From positions 337,958 to 401,957 of the forward strand of contig NZ_KE386885.1 in the NCBI RefSeq assembly GCF_000429325.1: a stretch of DNA of 64,000 nucleotides, read 5' to 3'. Of the stretch, positions 34,498 through 43,727 are shown in pieces. Position 1 is the first letter of the stretch, and each line of letters starts with the position of its first letter. This stretch comes from Fundidesulfovibrio putealis DSM 16056. GTDB taxonomy: Bacteria > Desulfobacterota > Desulfovibrionia > Desulfovibrionales > Desulfovibrionaceae. The notes below the pieces were generated by a model. That model had not been told where the DNA came from and made no database searches. It was given only the letters and a program-made list of their open reading frames with translations. The translations under genes were made by a program, and so were the position numbers.

Positions 34498-34974
34498 TCA
34501 AGCCGGAAGCTGCCCTCCCATGGCGCGCACGGTTTCGAACTCCTCACGGGTGAGAGGCATCACCGAGAGCCTGGAGCCCTTGCGCAGAAGCTCCATCGAG
34601 GCCAGGGCAGGGACCGCGCGCATGGCCCCCAGCGGCACAGGCTGGGCGAATTTCTCCACGAAGCGCACGTCCACAGCGAACCACAGGGGCTTATCCGGGG
34701 TCGATTTGGGATCGAAGTGCTGGTCGTCCGGGTCCCAGGCGGTTTCGTCGGGATATCCGGCGCGCACGATCCGGGCCACGCCAACGGCGGAAGGCCCGGT
34801 AACGCTGTGGTAAAAGAGCGCCAGGTCGCCCTCGGACATCTGGTCGCGCATGAAGTTCCGGGCCTGGAAGTTGCGCACCCCGCTCCAGCGGGTGGTCTGG
34901 TCCGGTTCGGCGGCCAGGTCGTCGATGGAGTAGCAGCCGGGCTCGGTCTTCAGGAGCCAGTATTTCGTTTCCAT
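34498..34974 (-). CDS. EVE-domain protein
   Basis: A 158-residue single EVE domain (PUA-like fold). It begins KYWLLKTEPGCYSIDDLA and contains TTRWSGVRNFQARNFMRDQMSEGDLALFYHS and the VGVARIV strand, hallmarks of the family. EVE domains bind modified bases in DNA or RNA; stand-alone bacterial copies are often near chromosomal housekeeping genes and may read modified cytosine. AAGGAC lies nine to ten nucleotides before the ATG. There is no restriction or modification gene in the window. Confidence 0.9.
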   Translation of the reverse strand: METKYWLLKTEPGCYSIDDLAAEPDQTTRWSGVRNFQARNFMRDQMSEGDLALFYHSVTGPSAVGVARIVRAGYPDETAWDPDDQHFDPKSTPDKPLWFAVDVRFVEKFAQPVPLGAMRAVPALASMELLRKGSRLSVMPLTREEFETVRAMGGQLPA

Positions 34975-35197
34975 GCGGGCGGTCCTTGGTTTGGGTGTTC
35001 GCGCCAGTCCGGCAACAGGTGGTGCCGGGCGGTTCGGGAGGGCGCGGAAATACCATGCCCGCGACTCCGCTGTCGAGGCGGGGTTTCAGGCTAGGCTCCG
35101 TTCGCGTCCTTCACGCATTTTTCAGCGCGTCGCTCTGCCAGAAAGTGCCAAAAATCAAGGATGTTATCCTATGGACTGCGACTCAATTGCACATCGT

Positions 35198-35226
35198 TTG
35201 ACACACAACAGATTTCTCCATAGAGA
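35198..35226 (+). promoter_or_regulatory. candidate promoter of the response regulator gene
   Basis: TTGACA, a 17-nt spacer and TAGAGA lie 39 nt before the ATG at 35265, in an AT-richer stretch. The remainder of 34975-35197 shows nothing. Confidence 0.45.
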
Positions 35227-35264
35227 CTGGAACTATCTCTTTACTCTGGCGAAGCGGGTGGGTC

Positions 35265-35666
35265 ATGCGCATATTGATTGTCGAGGATGATATCTCCAAC
35301 CGTCTTATGCTTTCGGAGTGCCTGCGGCGGACACACAAAGCCGATGTGGCGGTCAACGGACAGGAGGCTGTCCTGGCCTTCCAACTGGCACATATGGAGA
35401 ACGACCCGTATCAGGTCGTTCTGCTGGATATCGAGATGCCGGTGATGGACGGCCAGGAAACCCTGAAGACCATCCGGGAGATGGAGGCCGGGATGGGGGT
35501 CAAAACCGGCCAGGAGGCCAAAGTCCTCATGATCTCGGCCCATGGCGACCAGCAGAACATGTTCGACGCTGTTTTCAAGGGGGGAGCCAGCGGCTATCTG
35601 GTGAAGCCGGTGTCGTGCGAGGCGCTTCTGGAAACCATCTCCAACGTGGTGAAGCGCAAATCCTGA
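35265..35666 (+). CDS. single-domain response regulator (CheY-like)
   Basis: A 133-residue receiver domain with no output domain. The acidic pair EDD (8-10), phospho-acceptor Asp in LLDIEMPVMDG, the Ser/Thr switch in LMISAHG and the Lys in YLVKPVS are all present. It is orphan: no kinase shares its operon, but a broken GGDEF gene fragment lies directly after it on the opposite strand and several orphan kinases are in the window. The ribosome site is weak (GGGTGGG). Confidence 0.9.
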   Translation: MRILIVEDDISNRLMLSECLRRTHKADVAVNGQEAVLAFQLAHMENDPYQVVLLDIEMPVMDGQETLKTIREMEAGMGVKTGQEAKVLMISAHGDQQNMFDAVFKGGASGYLVKPVSCEALLETISNVVKRKS

Positions 35667-35677
35667 AGGCCTTGTCG

Positions 35678-36105
35678 TCAGGAGCCGAGTGCGGAGCCGG
35701 TGGCCGCGAAGCCGTCGCGGCCCGCGTGCTTCACCTGGTAGAGGGCTTCGTCGGAGCATTTCAACAGCATATTCAGATCCTGGCCGTTGTCCGGGTAGAC
35801 GGCTACCCGATGCTGGCCGAGATGGCCAAGGAAGCTCCCTGCACGTCAAAGGGGAGCCTGAACTCCTGCACGATCTTTTCGGTGACCCGGCTGGCGTCGT
35901 CGATGCCGACGACCTCCGTCAGCAGGATCACGAACTCCTCGCCGTTTATGACCAGGGTCTCCGAGGACAGCTGGCCCACCATGGGGTCCCCGGACTTGCG
36001 GGCCACGTGGATTTCCGCCTCTTGCCGGCGTCGGTGGCCGTGAGCTCGTACCCGTCCGCCTGCGGCGGGCTGCCGGGCGGCATCTCCGGGCCTGCCTGAC
36101 CGCAT
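35678..36105 (-). pseudogene. decayed GGDEF-domain fragment
   Basis: The minus strand encodes the C-terminal half of a diguanylate cyclase domain: NGEEFVILLTEVVGIDDASR, then SLAISASIG, then in the next frame VAVYPDNGQDLNMLLKCSDE through an intact tail ending at a TGA (35678-35680). A single-base loss in a G run at about 35806 creates the TAG at 35803-35805. The active-site GGDEF is degenerate (INGEEF) and the N-terminal half plus any sensor domain are missing; sequence upstream of about 36020 is not recognisable. It is probably a relic left by a deletion between the response regulator and purU genes. Confidence 0.75.
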
Positions 36106-36139
36106 GGATTTTCAGACCGGGATTGTCTATAGGGATTCG

Positions 36140-37033
36140 ATGAACGGAACGCATATCCAAGACGACGCCTGCGGCAACATCGCCCGCCTGCTCATCACCT
36201 GTCCCGACCGGCCCGGCATCGTAGCCGCCGTGAGCCAGTTCATATTCTCCCACGGCGCGAACATAACCCACCTGGACCAGCACTCCACCGACCCCGAAGG
36301 CGGCAAGCTGTTCATGCGCCTGGAATTCCAGACCCCGCACCTGGACCTGGGCCTGGAAGCCTTCGTGGCCGCCTTCCGCCAGGTGGTCGGGGCTCCCTTC
36401 GAGATGCAGTGGGCCATCCGCGCGGCGCTCCCGCCCAAGCGGCTGGCCCTTTTCGTGTCGCGCCACGAGCACTGCCTGATGGAGATCCTGTGGCGCTGGT
36501 CGCGCGGGGAGCTGCCCTGCGAGGTGGCCATGGTCATCAGCAACCATCCCGACCTCAAGGAGCCGGTGGAGCGCTTCGGTGCGCCTTTCCACTGCATACC
36601 GGTGCCCCCCATGGACGACGAGGGCAAGGCCGCCGCCGAGAACGCCGCCCTGGAACTGCTTCGGGACCGCGCCGACGCGGTGGTGCTCGCCCGCTACATG
36701 CAGATCCTCTCGCCGGAGTTCATCACCCGCTCAGCCGTGCCCATCATCAACATCCACCATTCGTTCCTGCCCGCGTTCGTGGGGGCCGATCCCTACCGCC
36801 AGGCCTTCGAGCGCGGCGTGAAGATCATCGGGGCCACAGCCCACTACGTGACCGCAGAGCTGGACGCCGGCCCGATCATCGCCCAGGACGTGGCCCACGT
36901 GTCCCACCGTCACGGCGTGGAGGACCTGAAAGAGCTGGGGCGCGACCTGGAGCGCCAGGTGCTGGCCAAGGCCGTCCGGGCGCACCTGGAGGACCGCATC
37001 ATAGTCGACGGCAACAAGACCGTGGTTTTCTAG
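36140..37033 (+). CDS. purU: formyltetrahydrofolate deformylase
   Basis: A 297-residue cytoplasmic enzyme that hydrolyses 10-formyl-THF to THF and formate, balancing one-carbon pools. An N-terminal ACT domain ([27 protein letters not shown]) is followed by the formyltransferase-like catalytic domain with [19 protein letters not shown], the catalytic [12 protein letters not shown] and [20 protein letters not shown] at 36140 follows AGGGAT and is preferred over an in-frame ATG at 36104. The length is typical. Monocistronic. Confidence 0.96.
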   Translation: MNGTHIQDDACGNIARLLITCPDRPGIVAAVSQFIFSHGANITHLDQHSTDPEGGKLFMRLEFQTPHLDLGLEAFVAAFRQVVGAPFEMQWAIRAALPPKRLALFVSRHEHCLMEILWRWSRGELPCEVAMVISNHPDLKEPVERFGAPFHCIPVPPMDDEGKAAAENAALELLRDRADAVVLARYMQILSPEFITRSAVPIINIHHSFLPAFVGADPYRQAFERGVKIIGATAHYVTAELDAGPIIAQDVAHVSHRHGVEDLKELGRDLERQVLAKAVRAHLEDRIIVDGNKTVVF

Positions 37034-37143
37034 TCGGCGTATCGCTCCCATGTGAGGGGCATCCCCGCTTCCCGGCGGGGACCTGATGAAGGCAGACTTG
37101 GCGCGCTGTGGCAGTCCCGGCGGCGTCAGGCGCGGAGCCACCG

Positions 37144-37434
37144 ATGGGCCGTCTCGCTCCTGCTCTCTCTCCTCGGATGATCAGCCTGCTGCTTGCTGCG
37201 GCATGTGCCGTCACGCTGGCCGGGACCGTTGCCTTGGCCTGGGACCTTTACTCCGGCTTGTCCGGAGGGACGTTCCAACTGGTCAGGCATCCCGTGGGCC
37301 GGGAGAGCGGTGGCCGTTACGTGGCGGTTGCGGTCATGGAGGCGCTGGCGGTCTTGGCATGCATCGGGGTCGCTGCGCTGGAGCTCCGTCTCTTCCTGGT
37401 ATTCCGGAAGCGGGCCGCAGGGGAACACACATGA
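37144..37434 (+). CDS. small two-helix membrane protein, unknown
   Basis: A 96-residue protein with two hydrophobic helices (about 12-34 and 60-84) and basic ends, not recognised. GGAG lies six nucleotides before ATG 37144; an internal ATG at 37177 is the alternative start. It ends 16 bp before the HisKA_2 kinase gene, so the two probably share a transcript, and the protein might modulate or anchor the soluble kinase. That role is speculation. Confidence 0.55.
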   Translation: MGRLAPALSPRMISLLLAAACAVTLAGTVALAWDLYSGLSGGTFQLVRHPVGRESGGRYVAVAVMEALAVLACIGVAALELRLFLVFRKRAAGEHT

Positions 37435-37450
37435 TGGGGGGTACTCCGCT

Positions 37451-38971
37451 ATGGGAAGTGAACCGATGAGCCAGACGCAGGCAGCCCTGGCAGCCGGGGA
37501 ATTGCCGTATCGCAGGCTGGCGTCGCTGGCCTCGGACTTCATCCACAGCTGCGTGAGGTTGGGACTCGAACCCTACCGGGTGATCTGGCTCGGAGGCGCG
37601 GTGGAAAGCGTGACCGGGTACACTGTCGGGGAGATGAGCGCCCAGGGGTGCTGGATGGACCTGGTCCACCCGTCGGACCAGCCCCGCATCGGCATGCACC
37701 TGCTGGCCCTTAAGGCGGGCGACAGCGGGGAGATTGAGTTCAGACTCAACCACAAGGACGGCTCGGTTCGCTGGGTGCGCGAAGTCTACAGTTGCGAACA
37801 GGGCGCTTCGCCGCATGAACTGCGCCTGCACGGCGCCGTCCGGGACGTGACCGAGCGCAGGACGCTGGACGAGGTGCTCACGGTTCTGGCCACGGGCGGG
37901 GTGGGGCGTTCAGGGCACACCTTCTTTCAGTTCCTGGCCAAGTATCTGGCGGAAATCCTGGACATGGAGTTCGTGTGCATCGACCGGCTGGAGGGCGACG
38001 GGCTCACCGCGCGGACCCTGGCCGTCTATCATGACGGCCACTTCGAGGACAACATAAGCTACGCCCTGAAAGACACGCCCTGCGGGGACGTGGTGGGCAA
38101 AGCCATCTGCTGCTTCCCCCGCGACGTCAGCGCCCTGTTCCCCAAGGACGCCGTGCTCCAGGAGATGGGCGCAGAGAGCTATCTGGGCGTCACCCTCTGG
38201 GACGGGGCGGGGCTTCCCTCCGGCTTGATCGCCGTGATCGGCAGGCGTCCCCTGGAAGACTCCCGGATGGCCGAGAACATCCTGCGCATGGTCGGCGTGC
38301 GCGCCAGCGGCGAGCTGGAGCGCCTGCTGGCCGAGGAGGCCATGGCCGCCTCGCTGCGCGAGAAGGAGGTTCTGCTGCGCGAGGTCCACCACCGCGTGAA
38401 GAACAACCTCCAGATAGTCTCAAGCCTTTTGAGCCTTCAGGAAGAGAAGGTGGACAACCCCGTGGCGCTGGCGATCCTGGCGGAGAGCCGGGGGCGGGTG
38501 ACGTCCATGGCTCTCATTCACGAACAGCTCTACCGTTCGCGTGATTTCTGCGACATCGACGCGCAGGACTACCTGCGCCAGTTCCTCTCCCGGCTGGTCT
38601 CCGCCTACTCGGCCGGGCGCGAGGTGGCGCTGTGCCTGTCGCTGTGCCCCATGCACCTGAGCCTGGATCAGGCAGTGCCTTTCGGGCTCATCATGAACGA
38701 GCTGGTCACCAACGCCCTCAGGCACGGATTCAAGGACAGGAGCCGGGGAGAGGTGCGCGTGGAGATGGTCCGCGAGGACTCAGGGGTGTCCATCATCGTG
38801 GAGGACGACGGCGTCGGGCTGCCTGAGGGCTTCGACCTGGACCGGGTGGCGACCCTGGGGCTTCAGATCGTGGCCATGTTGGCCAAGCAGCTGCGCGGCG
38901 GGTTCACCGTGGAGTCCGCGCACCCGGCGCGCTTTCGCCTTCGGCTCCCGCTGGCCGCGTCCGGGGCGTGA
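37451..38971 (+). CDS. PAS-GAF HisKA_2-type histidine kinase
   Basis: A 506-residue soluble kinase. A PAS_3-like domain (about 45-140: GGAVESVTGYTVGEMS, VHPSDQPRIGMHL, FRLNHKDGSVRWVREVY) is followed by a GAF domain (about 150-300) and a HisKA_2 transmitter with LREVHHRVKNNLQIVSSLLSLQ (phospho-His), then HATPase with IMNELVTNALRHGF and VEDDGVGLP. HisKA_2/HWE kinases often signal to general-stress or light/redox response regulators. The start at 37451 has a G-rich ribosome site about nine nucleotides upstream; 37466 is an alternative. No cognate regulator is adjacent. Confidence 0.9.
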   Translation: MGSEPMSQTQAALAAGELPYRRLASLASDFIHSCVRLGLEPYRVIWLGGAVESVTGYTVGEMSAQGCWMDLVHPSDQPRIGMHLLALKAGDSGEIEFRLNHKDGSVRWVREVYSCEQGASPHELRLHGAVRDVTERRTLDEVLTVLATGGVGRSGHTFFQFLAKYLAEILDMEFVCIDRLEGDGLTARTLAVYHDGHFEDNISYALKDTPCGDVVGKAICCFPRDVSALFPKDAVLQEMGAESYLGVTLWDGAGLPSGLIAVIGRRPLEDSRMAENILRMVGVRASGELERLLAEEAMAASLREKEVLLREVHHRVKNNLQIVSSLLSLQEEKVDNPVALAILAESRGRVTSMALIHEQLYRSRDFCDIDAQDYLRQFLSRLVSAYSAGREVALCLSLCPMHLSLDQAVPFGLIMNELVTNALRHGFKDRSRGEVRVEMVREDSGVSIIVEDDGVGLPEGFDLDRVATLGLQIVAMLAKQLRGGFTVESAHPARFRLRLPLAASGA

Positions 38972-38984
38972 CGCCGCCTAGTAA

Positions 38985-39024
38985 AAGGGGTGCCCCTGAA
39001 ATACAGTTCCTGTTGTTCAGGGGC
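38985..39024 (-). terminator. terminator of the rubredoxin gene
   Basis: A 9-bp stem GCCCCTGAA/TTCAGGGGC (15-nt loop) followed on the minus strand by ACCCCTTTTAC, immediately after the rubredoxin stop. Confidence 0.5.
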
Positions 39025-39033
39025 GCGGAATCA

Positions 39034-39264
39034 TCAGTCGTCCCGGCGGGCGAAATAGGTCTGGTCCTTGCCGCAGGTGGGGCAGCACCAGTCGTTCGGA
39101 AGGTCGTCTCCCGAGGTGCCGGGCTCTATGCCGCCCTTGGCGTCCCCGCGCTTGGGGTCGTAGGTGTAGCCGCAGGTCAGGCACATGTAGCGCGCCAGGG
39201 CGCGGTCGGTCCCGGCCACGCGGCTCTCCACGATGGCCCGGATGATGGCTGTCTCTTTGCTCAT
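39034..39264 (-). CDS. rubredoxin with N-terminal extension
   Basis: A 76-residue electron carrier. The C-terminal 50 residues are rubredoxin: YMCLTCGYTYDPKRGD, GIEPGTSGDDLPNDWCCPTCG, giving four Fe ligands in two CxxCG-type loops. Residues 1-26 are an extra helix (SKETAIIRAIVESRVAGTDRALA) absent from classical 52-residue rubredoxins, possibly a docking element. In sulfate reducers rubredoxins feed superoxide reductase and rubredoxin:oxygen oxidoreductase. GGAGGA lies seven nucleotides before the ATG, with a good promoter at 39291-39320 inside the divergent ABC gene start. Confidence 0.92.
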   Translation of the reverse strand: MSKETAIIRAIVESRVAGTDRALARYMCLTCGYTYDPKRGDAKGGIEPGTSGDDLPNDWCCPTCGKDQTYFARRDD

Positions 39265-39290
39265 TGGTGTTTTCCTCCGCTGCTCCTTGG

Positions 39291-39320
39291 TCTATAGCAA
39301 AACAATGCGCATCGCTTCAA
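39291..39320 (-). promoter_or_regulatory. candidate promoter of the rubredoxin gene
   Basis: On the minus strand TTGAAG (39315-39320), an 18-nt spacer and TATAGA (39291-39296). It overlaps the first codons of the divergent ABC transporter gene, so the two promoters must interfere. Confidence 0.5.
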
Positions 39321-41071
39321 GCTGGGCACTGTCCCGACTCCTTCCGTTCGTGGCCCCGTACCGCAACCGCTTCCTGCTGGGAATCGGCACCAACGCCGCT
39401 GCCCGCGCCTGCGACCTGATCCCCATGATCCTGGTGGGCAAGGCCGTGGACGCCATCAACGCCTCAAAATCCGGGCTGATTCCCGGGCTGGACACGCTGC
39501 TGCTCTACGGGGGGGGCGTGCTGGCGTCCTTCGTGTTCCTGGCCGTGTTCCAGTCCGTGAGCGACTATTCCCTGGACTCCATGGCCCAGAAGGTGCGCCA
39601 CGACCTGCGGAACGCCCTGTACCGGCATCTCCAGCGCCAGGACATGCACTTCTTCGAGGAGCGACAAAGCGGCGACCTCCTGAACGTGGTCTCCTCGGAC
39701 GTGGACAACCTGGAGAACTTCCTGGCCGACGCCACCACCTCCACCATCCGGCTGGTCATCACCTTCCTGGGCACCTTCGCGGTGCTGTTCTGGATCGACT
39801 GGCGTCTGGCCCTTTTGCTGCTCGCGCCCATGCCCTTCGCCTTCGCCGCAGTGCGGACCTTCTCCACGCGCATCCGCCCCCGCTACCGCGAGGCTCGCGC
39901 CGCCGTGGGGCAGGTGGCGGCCATCATCGGCAACAACCTGCGCGGCATGGGGGTCATCCAGGCCTTCACCGCCGAGGAGGACCAGGCCCGGCGCGTGGAC
40001 GTGCAGTCCGCCCGCTACCGCGACGAGGCCATCGGCGCGGCCATGGCCCGCGCGCGCTTCATCCCGGTGCTGTACATCGTGGCCGGAGCGGCCTTCGCGC
40101 TGCTGATCTCGGGCGGCGGGTGGCTGACGCTCTCGGGCAACGGGCCGACGCTCGGCGACTACGCCACGTTCATCCTGCTGGCCACGCGCATGATCCTGCC
40201 GTTGTTCGTCTTCGGGATGCTCATCAACCAGTTCCAGCGCTCGGAAGCCTCGGCGCAGCGCATCTGGGGCGTGTTGTCGCTGGAACCAGCCATCGCGGAC
40301 AAGCCCGGCGCGGTGGCCCTGGACGAGACGCCGCAGTCACTGCGCTTCGAGGACGTTCGTTTCGCCTACCCGGAGCGAGAGCCCGTGCTTTGCGGCCTGA
40401 GCCTGACCATGGAGCGCGGCAAGGTGATCGGCGTGGTCGGTCCCACGGGGGCCGGCAAATCCACGCTGGTGAAGCTTTTGCTGCGCCACCTGGACCCGCA
40501 GTCCGGGCGCATAACGCTCAATGGGCGCGATCTTGCGGACTTCACCCTCATGAGCCTTCGAAAGCGCATGGGCTACGTGTCCCAGGATGCGTTCCTGTTC
40601 GCGGGCAGCGCGGCAGAGAACATCAGCCTTGGCGCGCCGGACACCACGCCGGAGCAGCTGGAGGAGGCCGCGCGCATAGCCGGGGCGCTGGAATTCATAC
40701 GGGAGCTGCCTCAGGGCTTCGACACCCCCATCGGAGAGGGAGGCGTGAAGCTCTCCGGCGGGCAGCGCCAGCGCATCTCGCTTGCGCGCGCGGTGCTGCG
40801 CCGCCCGGACATCCTGGTGCTGGACGAGGCCACGTCCGCCGTGGACACCCGCACCGAGGAGATCATCCAGCAGAACCTGCACGCCTTCCGGGGCGACCGC
40901 ATGACCCTGGCCGTGGCGCACAGGCTGTCCACGGTGAGGCTTGCCGACGAGATCATCGTGGTGGTGGCGGGCGTCATCGTGGAGCGAGGCCGCCACGATG
41001 AACTGCTGGCCCAGAAGGGCGTGTACTCGGGCCTGTGGGCCGTGCAGAGCGGGGAAGGGCGGGGGGAGTAG
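39305..41071 (+). CDS. ABC exporter, fused membrane and ATPase domains
   Basis: A 588-residue half-transporter. Six membrane helices span residues about 15-310 (type IV exporter fold), followed by the nucleotide-binding domain: Walker A GPTGAGKST, Q-loop in GYVSQDAFLF, signature LSGGQRQRISLARA, Walker B ILVLDEATSA and switch His in VAHRLS. It resembles the MsbA/multidrug/lipid exporter class; the substrate is not deducible. The start at 39305 has no Shine-Dalgarno and is only 40 bp from the divergent rubredoxin start, so initiation may be leaderless or the true start slightly downstream. Confidence 0.9.
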   Translation: MRIASSWALSRLLPFVAPYRNRFLLGIGTNAAARACDLIPMILVGKAVDAINASKSGLIPGLDTLLLYGGGVLASFVFLAVFQSVSDYSLDSMAQKVRHDLRNALYRHLQRQDMHFFEERQSGDLLNVVSSDVDNLENFLADATTSTIRLVITFLGTFAVLFWIDWRLALLLLAPMPFAFAAVRTFSTRIRPRYREARAAVGQVAAIIGNNLRGMGVIQAFTAEEDQARRVDVQSARYRDEAIGAAMARARFIPVLYIVAGAAFALLISGGGWLTLSGNGPTLGDYATFILLATRMILPLFVFGMLINQFQRSEASAQRIWGVLSLEPAIADKPGAVALDETPQSLRFEDVRFAYPEREPVLCGLSLTMERGKVIGVVGPTGAGKSTLVKLLLRHLDPQSGRITLNGRDLADFTLMSLRKRMGYVSQDAFLFAGSAAENISLGAPDTTPEQLEEAARIAGALEFIRELPQGFDTPIGEGGVKLSGGQRQRISLARAVLRRPDILVLDEATSAVDTRTEEIIQQNLHAFRGDRMTLAVAHRLSTVRLADEIIVVVAGVIVERGRHDELLAQKGVYSGLWAVQSGEGRGE

Positions 41072-41110
41072 GCCGCACGAATACGGGTTGTGAGGCTATC
41101 GAACAAGGCT

Positions 41111-41130
41111 GAGGGCGAGGCGCTCTTTTG
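41111..41130 (+). terminator. probable terminator of the ABC exporter gene
   Basis: A 7-bp stem with two G-T pairs (GAGGGCG/CGCTCTT, 3-nt loop) running into TTTTG, 40 nt after the stop. Confidence 0.45.
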
Positions 41131-41197
41131 TGTAACAGATTGCAGCAGTGATGAATTCAAAGTGTAATTTCGTCCAAGCCAAACACGTCAGACAGAT

Positions 41198-42676
41198 CTA
41201 AAACTGGAAGTACAGAAACTCTGCATTGCTCCCAAGAGAAATTGTAACATAACAAAAGATCAAAACCGTTATGATCGCGTAGAAGGGGGTCGGCTTCCAC
41301 GAAATGAAAGATTGACCAGTCCATGTTGCGCGCTCGGAAAGATAGTTTTCAATGCATGGCTTGAATTTACACATGATTTGTTGCGTGTTGGGGAAGAACC
41401 AGGCCACCAGACAACATATTACGATGATGAGCGTCGCGCGCGGATCAAAGCTTCCAATGTCACTGGTAATCACAAACATTGATTTATAATAGGTTGTCAT
41501 GGCTTGAAGGTCTACAGCCCTGAAGGGGACCCAGGCCAGACAAACGAGTAAGAACGTCGAAAGACGGGCAAATGCAAGAGAGTATGCCCCGATTGATGCG
41601 GGTTTTGTTGACTCCCAAGCGTGGGTGGCTACCAGGAGGAGGCCATGGACACCTCCCCACACCACGAAAGTCCACCCGGCCCCGTGCCAGAGCCCTGCCA
41701 GCAGCATGGTGATCAACAGATTGATGTACTGATGGGCGCGCCCTTTCCGGTTCCCTCCCAGCGGGATGTAAATGCATTCCCTCAGGAACCAGGAGAGGGT
41801 GATGTGCCATCGCCGCCAGAAGTCAACGATCGACGTGGCTTTGTACGGAGAGTTGAAGTTTACGGGTAATTCGATTTTGAAGAGCAGTCCCAGGCCGATG
41901 GCCATGTCCGAGTATCCGGAAAAGTCGAAATAGATCTGGAAGGCGTAGGCCAAGCAGCCGGTCCAGGAGCTTATAAGAGAGATCACATGCCCGTCGGCCA
42001 CAGCTTGAAAAGCTTGGCTGGCGTAAGGGGCGAGGTTGTCTGCTATGATGACCTTTTTGAACAAGCCTAAAGTGAGCCATGTGAATCCGGTAGCCAGGTA
42101 AACTGGGGAATATGTGAAGAATGCTCTGGAATACAGCTGTTTGAGAATATGCTTGTACTTTATTATTGGGCCGGCAATGAGGTGCGGAAAAAAAGTGACA
42201 CAGAAGAGGTATTTTCTGAATGAGAAAAGCGTCACATCTTTCGACATCAAGTCTTTGAGGAAAATGATCTGCTGGAAAGTAAAAAAAGAAATTCCAAGAG
42301 GAAGAGCGATGTCGTGTACTTCGGAATGAATGCCAAAATGTGAGAGGATGTCCCGCAGGAAGAAATTCGTATACTTGTAGTAAGACAAGACAGCCAGATT
42401 TGTGATGACTCCAAACGCGAAATAATACCTTGGGCCTTTCTCAGTGTTTTTGTGGTTGTGGTGAGCATGGATTGCTTTGGCCACCAGATAGTTGAAGAGA
42501 ACGGAAAGAGAGATGATCGCAGTGTTTGTGATGTCAAACCAGCTGTAAAAGATCAGTGAGCACCCGATGACCCACCATTCCAGCCAGTGCCTGCCCAACC
42601 TGTCTGACAACAGAACAAAGGGCGTAAGCGCGAACGGGAGGAATACGAAAAGAAAAACATATGAATTGAAGAGCAT
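41198..42676 (-). CDS. MBOAT O-acyltransferase (AlgI-like)
   Basis: A 492-residue inner-membrane protein with about eleven helices that passes acyl groups across the membrane to a periplasmic glycan acceptor. MBOAT hallmarks: FFPHLIAGPIIKY (164-174), YFDFSGYSDMAIGLG (249-263), DFWRRWHITLSWFLRECIYIPLGGNR (285-310) and the active-site His331 in LLAGLWHGAGW. It is the last gene of a three-gene minus-strand operon with an SGNH/AlgJ-like gene and a one-TM gene. Base composition is clearly lower in GC than the flanking genes, and rare-for-this-genome A/T-ending codons are common, suggesting acquisition by transfer. The ribosome site is weak. Confidence 0.93.
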   Translation of the reverse strand: MLFNSYVFLFVFLPFALTPFVLLSDRLGRHWLEWWVIGCSLIFYSWFDITNTAIISLSVLFNYLVAKAIHAHHNHKNTEKGPRYYFAFGVITNLAVLSYYKYTNFFLRDILSHFGIHSEVHDIALPLGISFFTFQQIIFLKDLMSKDVTLFSFRKYLFCVTFFPHLIAGPIIKYKHILKQLYSRAFFTYSPVYLATGFTWLTLGLFKKVIIADNLAPYASQAFQAVADGHVISLISSWTGCLAYAFQIYFDFSGYSDMAIGLGLLFKIELPVNFNSPYKATSIVDFWRRWHITLSWFLRECIYIPLGGNRKGRAHQYINLLITMLLAGLWHGAGWTFVVWGGVHGLLLVATHAWESTKPASIGAYSLAFARLSTFLLVCLAWVPFRAVDLQAMTTYYKSMFVITSDIGSFDPRATLIIVICCLVAWFFPNTQQIMCKFKPCIENYLSERATWTGQSFISWKPTPFYAIITVLIFCYVTISLGSNAEFLYFQF

Positions 42677-42747
42677 AGCGAAGGTCTCAGCTGTCGGAGG
42701 TTGCTGGCTCCGCCTGGATGGCCTCAAGCGTAAGCATGATTGCTACG

Positions 42748-43722
42748 TTACTTTCCTGCATTAGGGGTCAATTTATGAGTGGTGAGTTCGAGTCGCTTGA
42801 ATGCAACCGCGTATTGGTTCGGGTCGTCAGGTGCAAACACGATGCTTTTGTAGTTCCAATCAGCATACGCTATGGAGAGCGTGTTTAGCCCTTGCACACC
42901 TTTGAAGGTGAATGTCAGCTCTGAATTTGCCTGAGGCCAGGGGGCAGGGTGTTCGATAGTGAAGGATTGAAGTGCCCCGTTGCCGTTGAAGGTCACGGTT
43001 TGTCCGGCAATAGGATTGTGGATCGTGCAAGAGACTGTGACTTCAAGAGGTTTATGTAGGACAAACGCGATCAATGTCTTGGGTCCCAGGCCCCAGCACC
43101 AATGAAGTGCACCATCTCTTTCAGGGGGCAACAGTCCGCCGACCTTGAAGTGAGGAGGAAGGATATGGCCTGGGCTGGCAAGGTCTACGGTAAATTGCGA
43201 CTGACGCTCCAGTTCAATTTTTTTGAAATGTAAGCTGACTGCGGAATCGACAGCGAAGTATATTCCAGCCACTAGCACAATTCCAACGAGATACACCGCA
43301 AGGGCGCGCATTCTGTAGCTGTTTAAGTGGCGTGCCGTTGTCCATGCGCGAAGTGCCTGCCGAGCCCAAAGTTTTAGCGTGGAAATCGTTTCTGGCATCG
43401 ACAACCGAATGTTGTCGTCGTGGTGGTTGAGCAGTCTTTGCGCGAACGTTCTTGCTTCGAGTTCGTGCTTGTTGTTCCCCATGCCCACGAGGTGAGGCGC
43501 TTGGCCATGGTCTGCATCAAGTCTCGCCCCAAATGTGATCCCCAGTTCGCCGAGTTCCACCGCCTTGATTGTTGCCTGGTCGAGTTCGTCACAGTCCAAC
43601 AATGCCTGCAACTCGGATGCTGCGTTAAGCAATGACTCAAGTGTCTTTTGTCGCTCCAGGTACCCTTGGCGAAGTTCTGGTGGGGCGAAGAGTGTGAGCA
43701 GAGGGTGCATGGCGCGCTTCAT
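42748..43722 (-). CDS. one-TM protein with C-terminal beta module shared with the glycosyltransferase
   Basis: A 324-residue protein, not recognised as a named family. Residues 1-135 are soluble and helical, residues about 137-165 form one membrane helix (MRALAVYLVGIVLVAGIYF), and residues 195-324 form a beta-rich domain exported to the periplasm. That domain aligns with residues 658-779 of the glycosyltransferase at 148-2487: HWxW near its start, NPIxGQ, a PGQNVLEFAY/LNTLSIAYADW strand and a shared YAVAFxRLEL ending. It sits between the SGNH-like gene (5-bp gap) and the MBOAT gene, and is likely an accessory or glycan-binding component. GC content is low, as for its neighbours. The start could be 43722 or 43710. 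Confidence 0.75.
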   Translation of the reverse strand: MKRAMHPLLTLFAPPELRQGYLERQKTLESLLNAASELQALLDCDELDQATIKAVELGELGITFGARLDADHGQAPHLVGMGNNKHELEARTFAQRLLNHHDDNIRLSMPETISTLKLWARQALRAWTTARHLNSYRMRALAVYLVGIVLVAGIYFAVDSAVSLHFKKIELERQSQFTVDLASPGHILPPHFKVGGLLPPERDGALHWCWGLGPKTLIAFVLHKPLEVTVSCTIHNPIAGQTVTFNGNGALQSFTIEHPAPWPQANSELTFTFKGVQGLNTLSIAYADWNYKSIVFAPDDPNQYAVAFKRLELTTHKLTPNAGK

Positions 43723-43727
43723 TCTCG

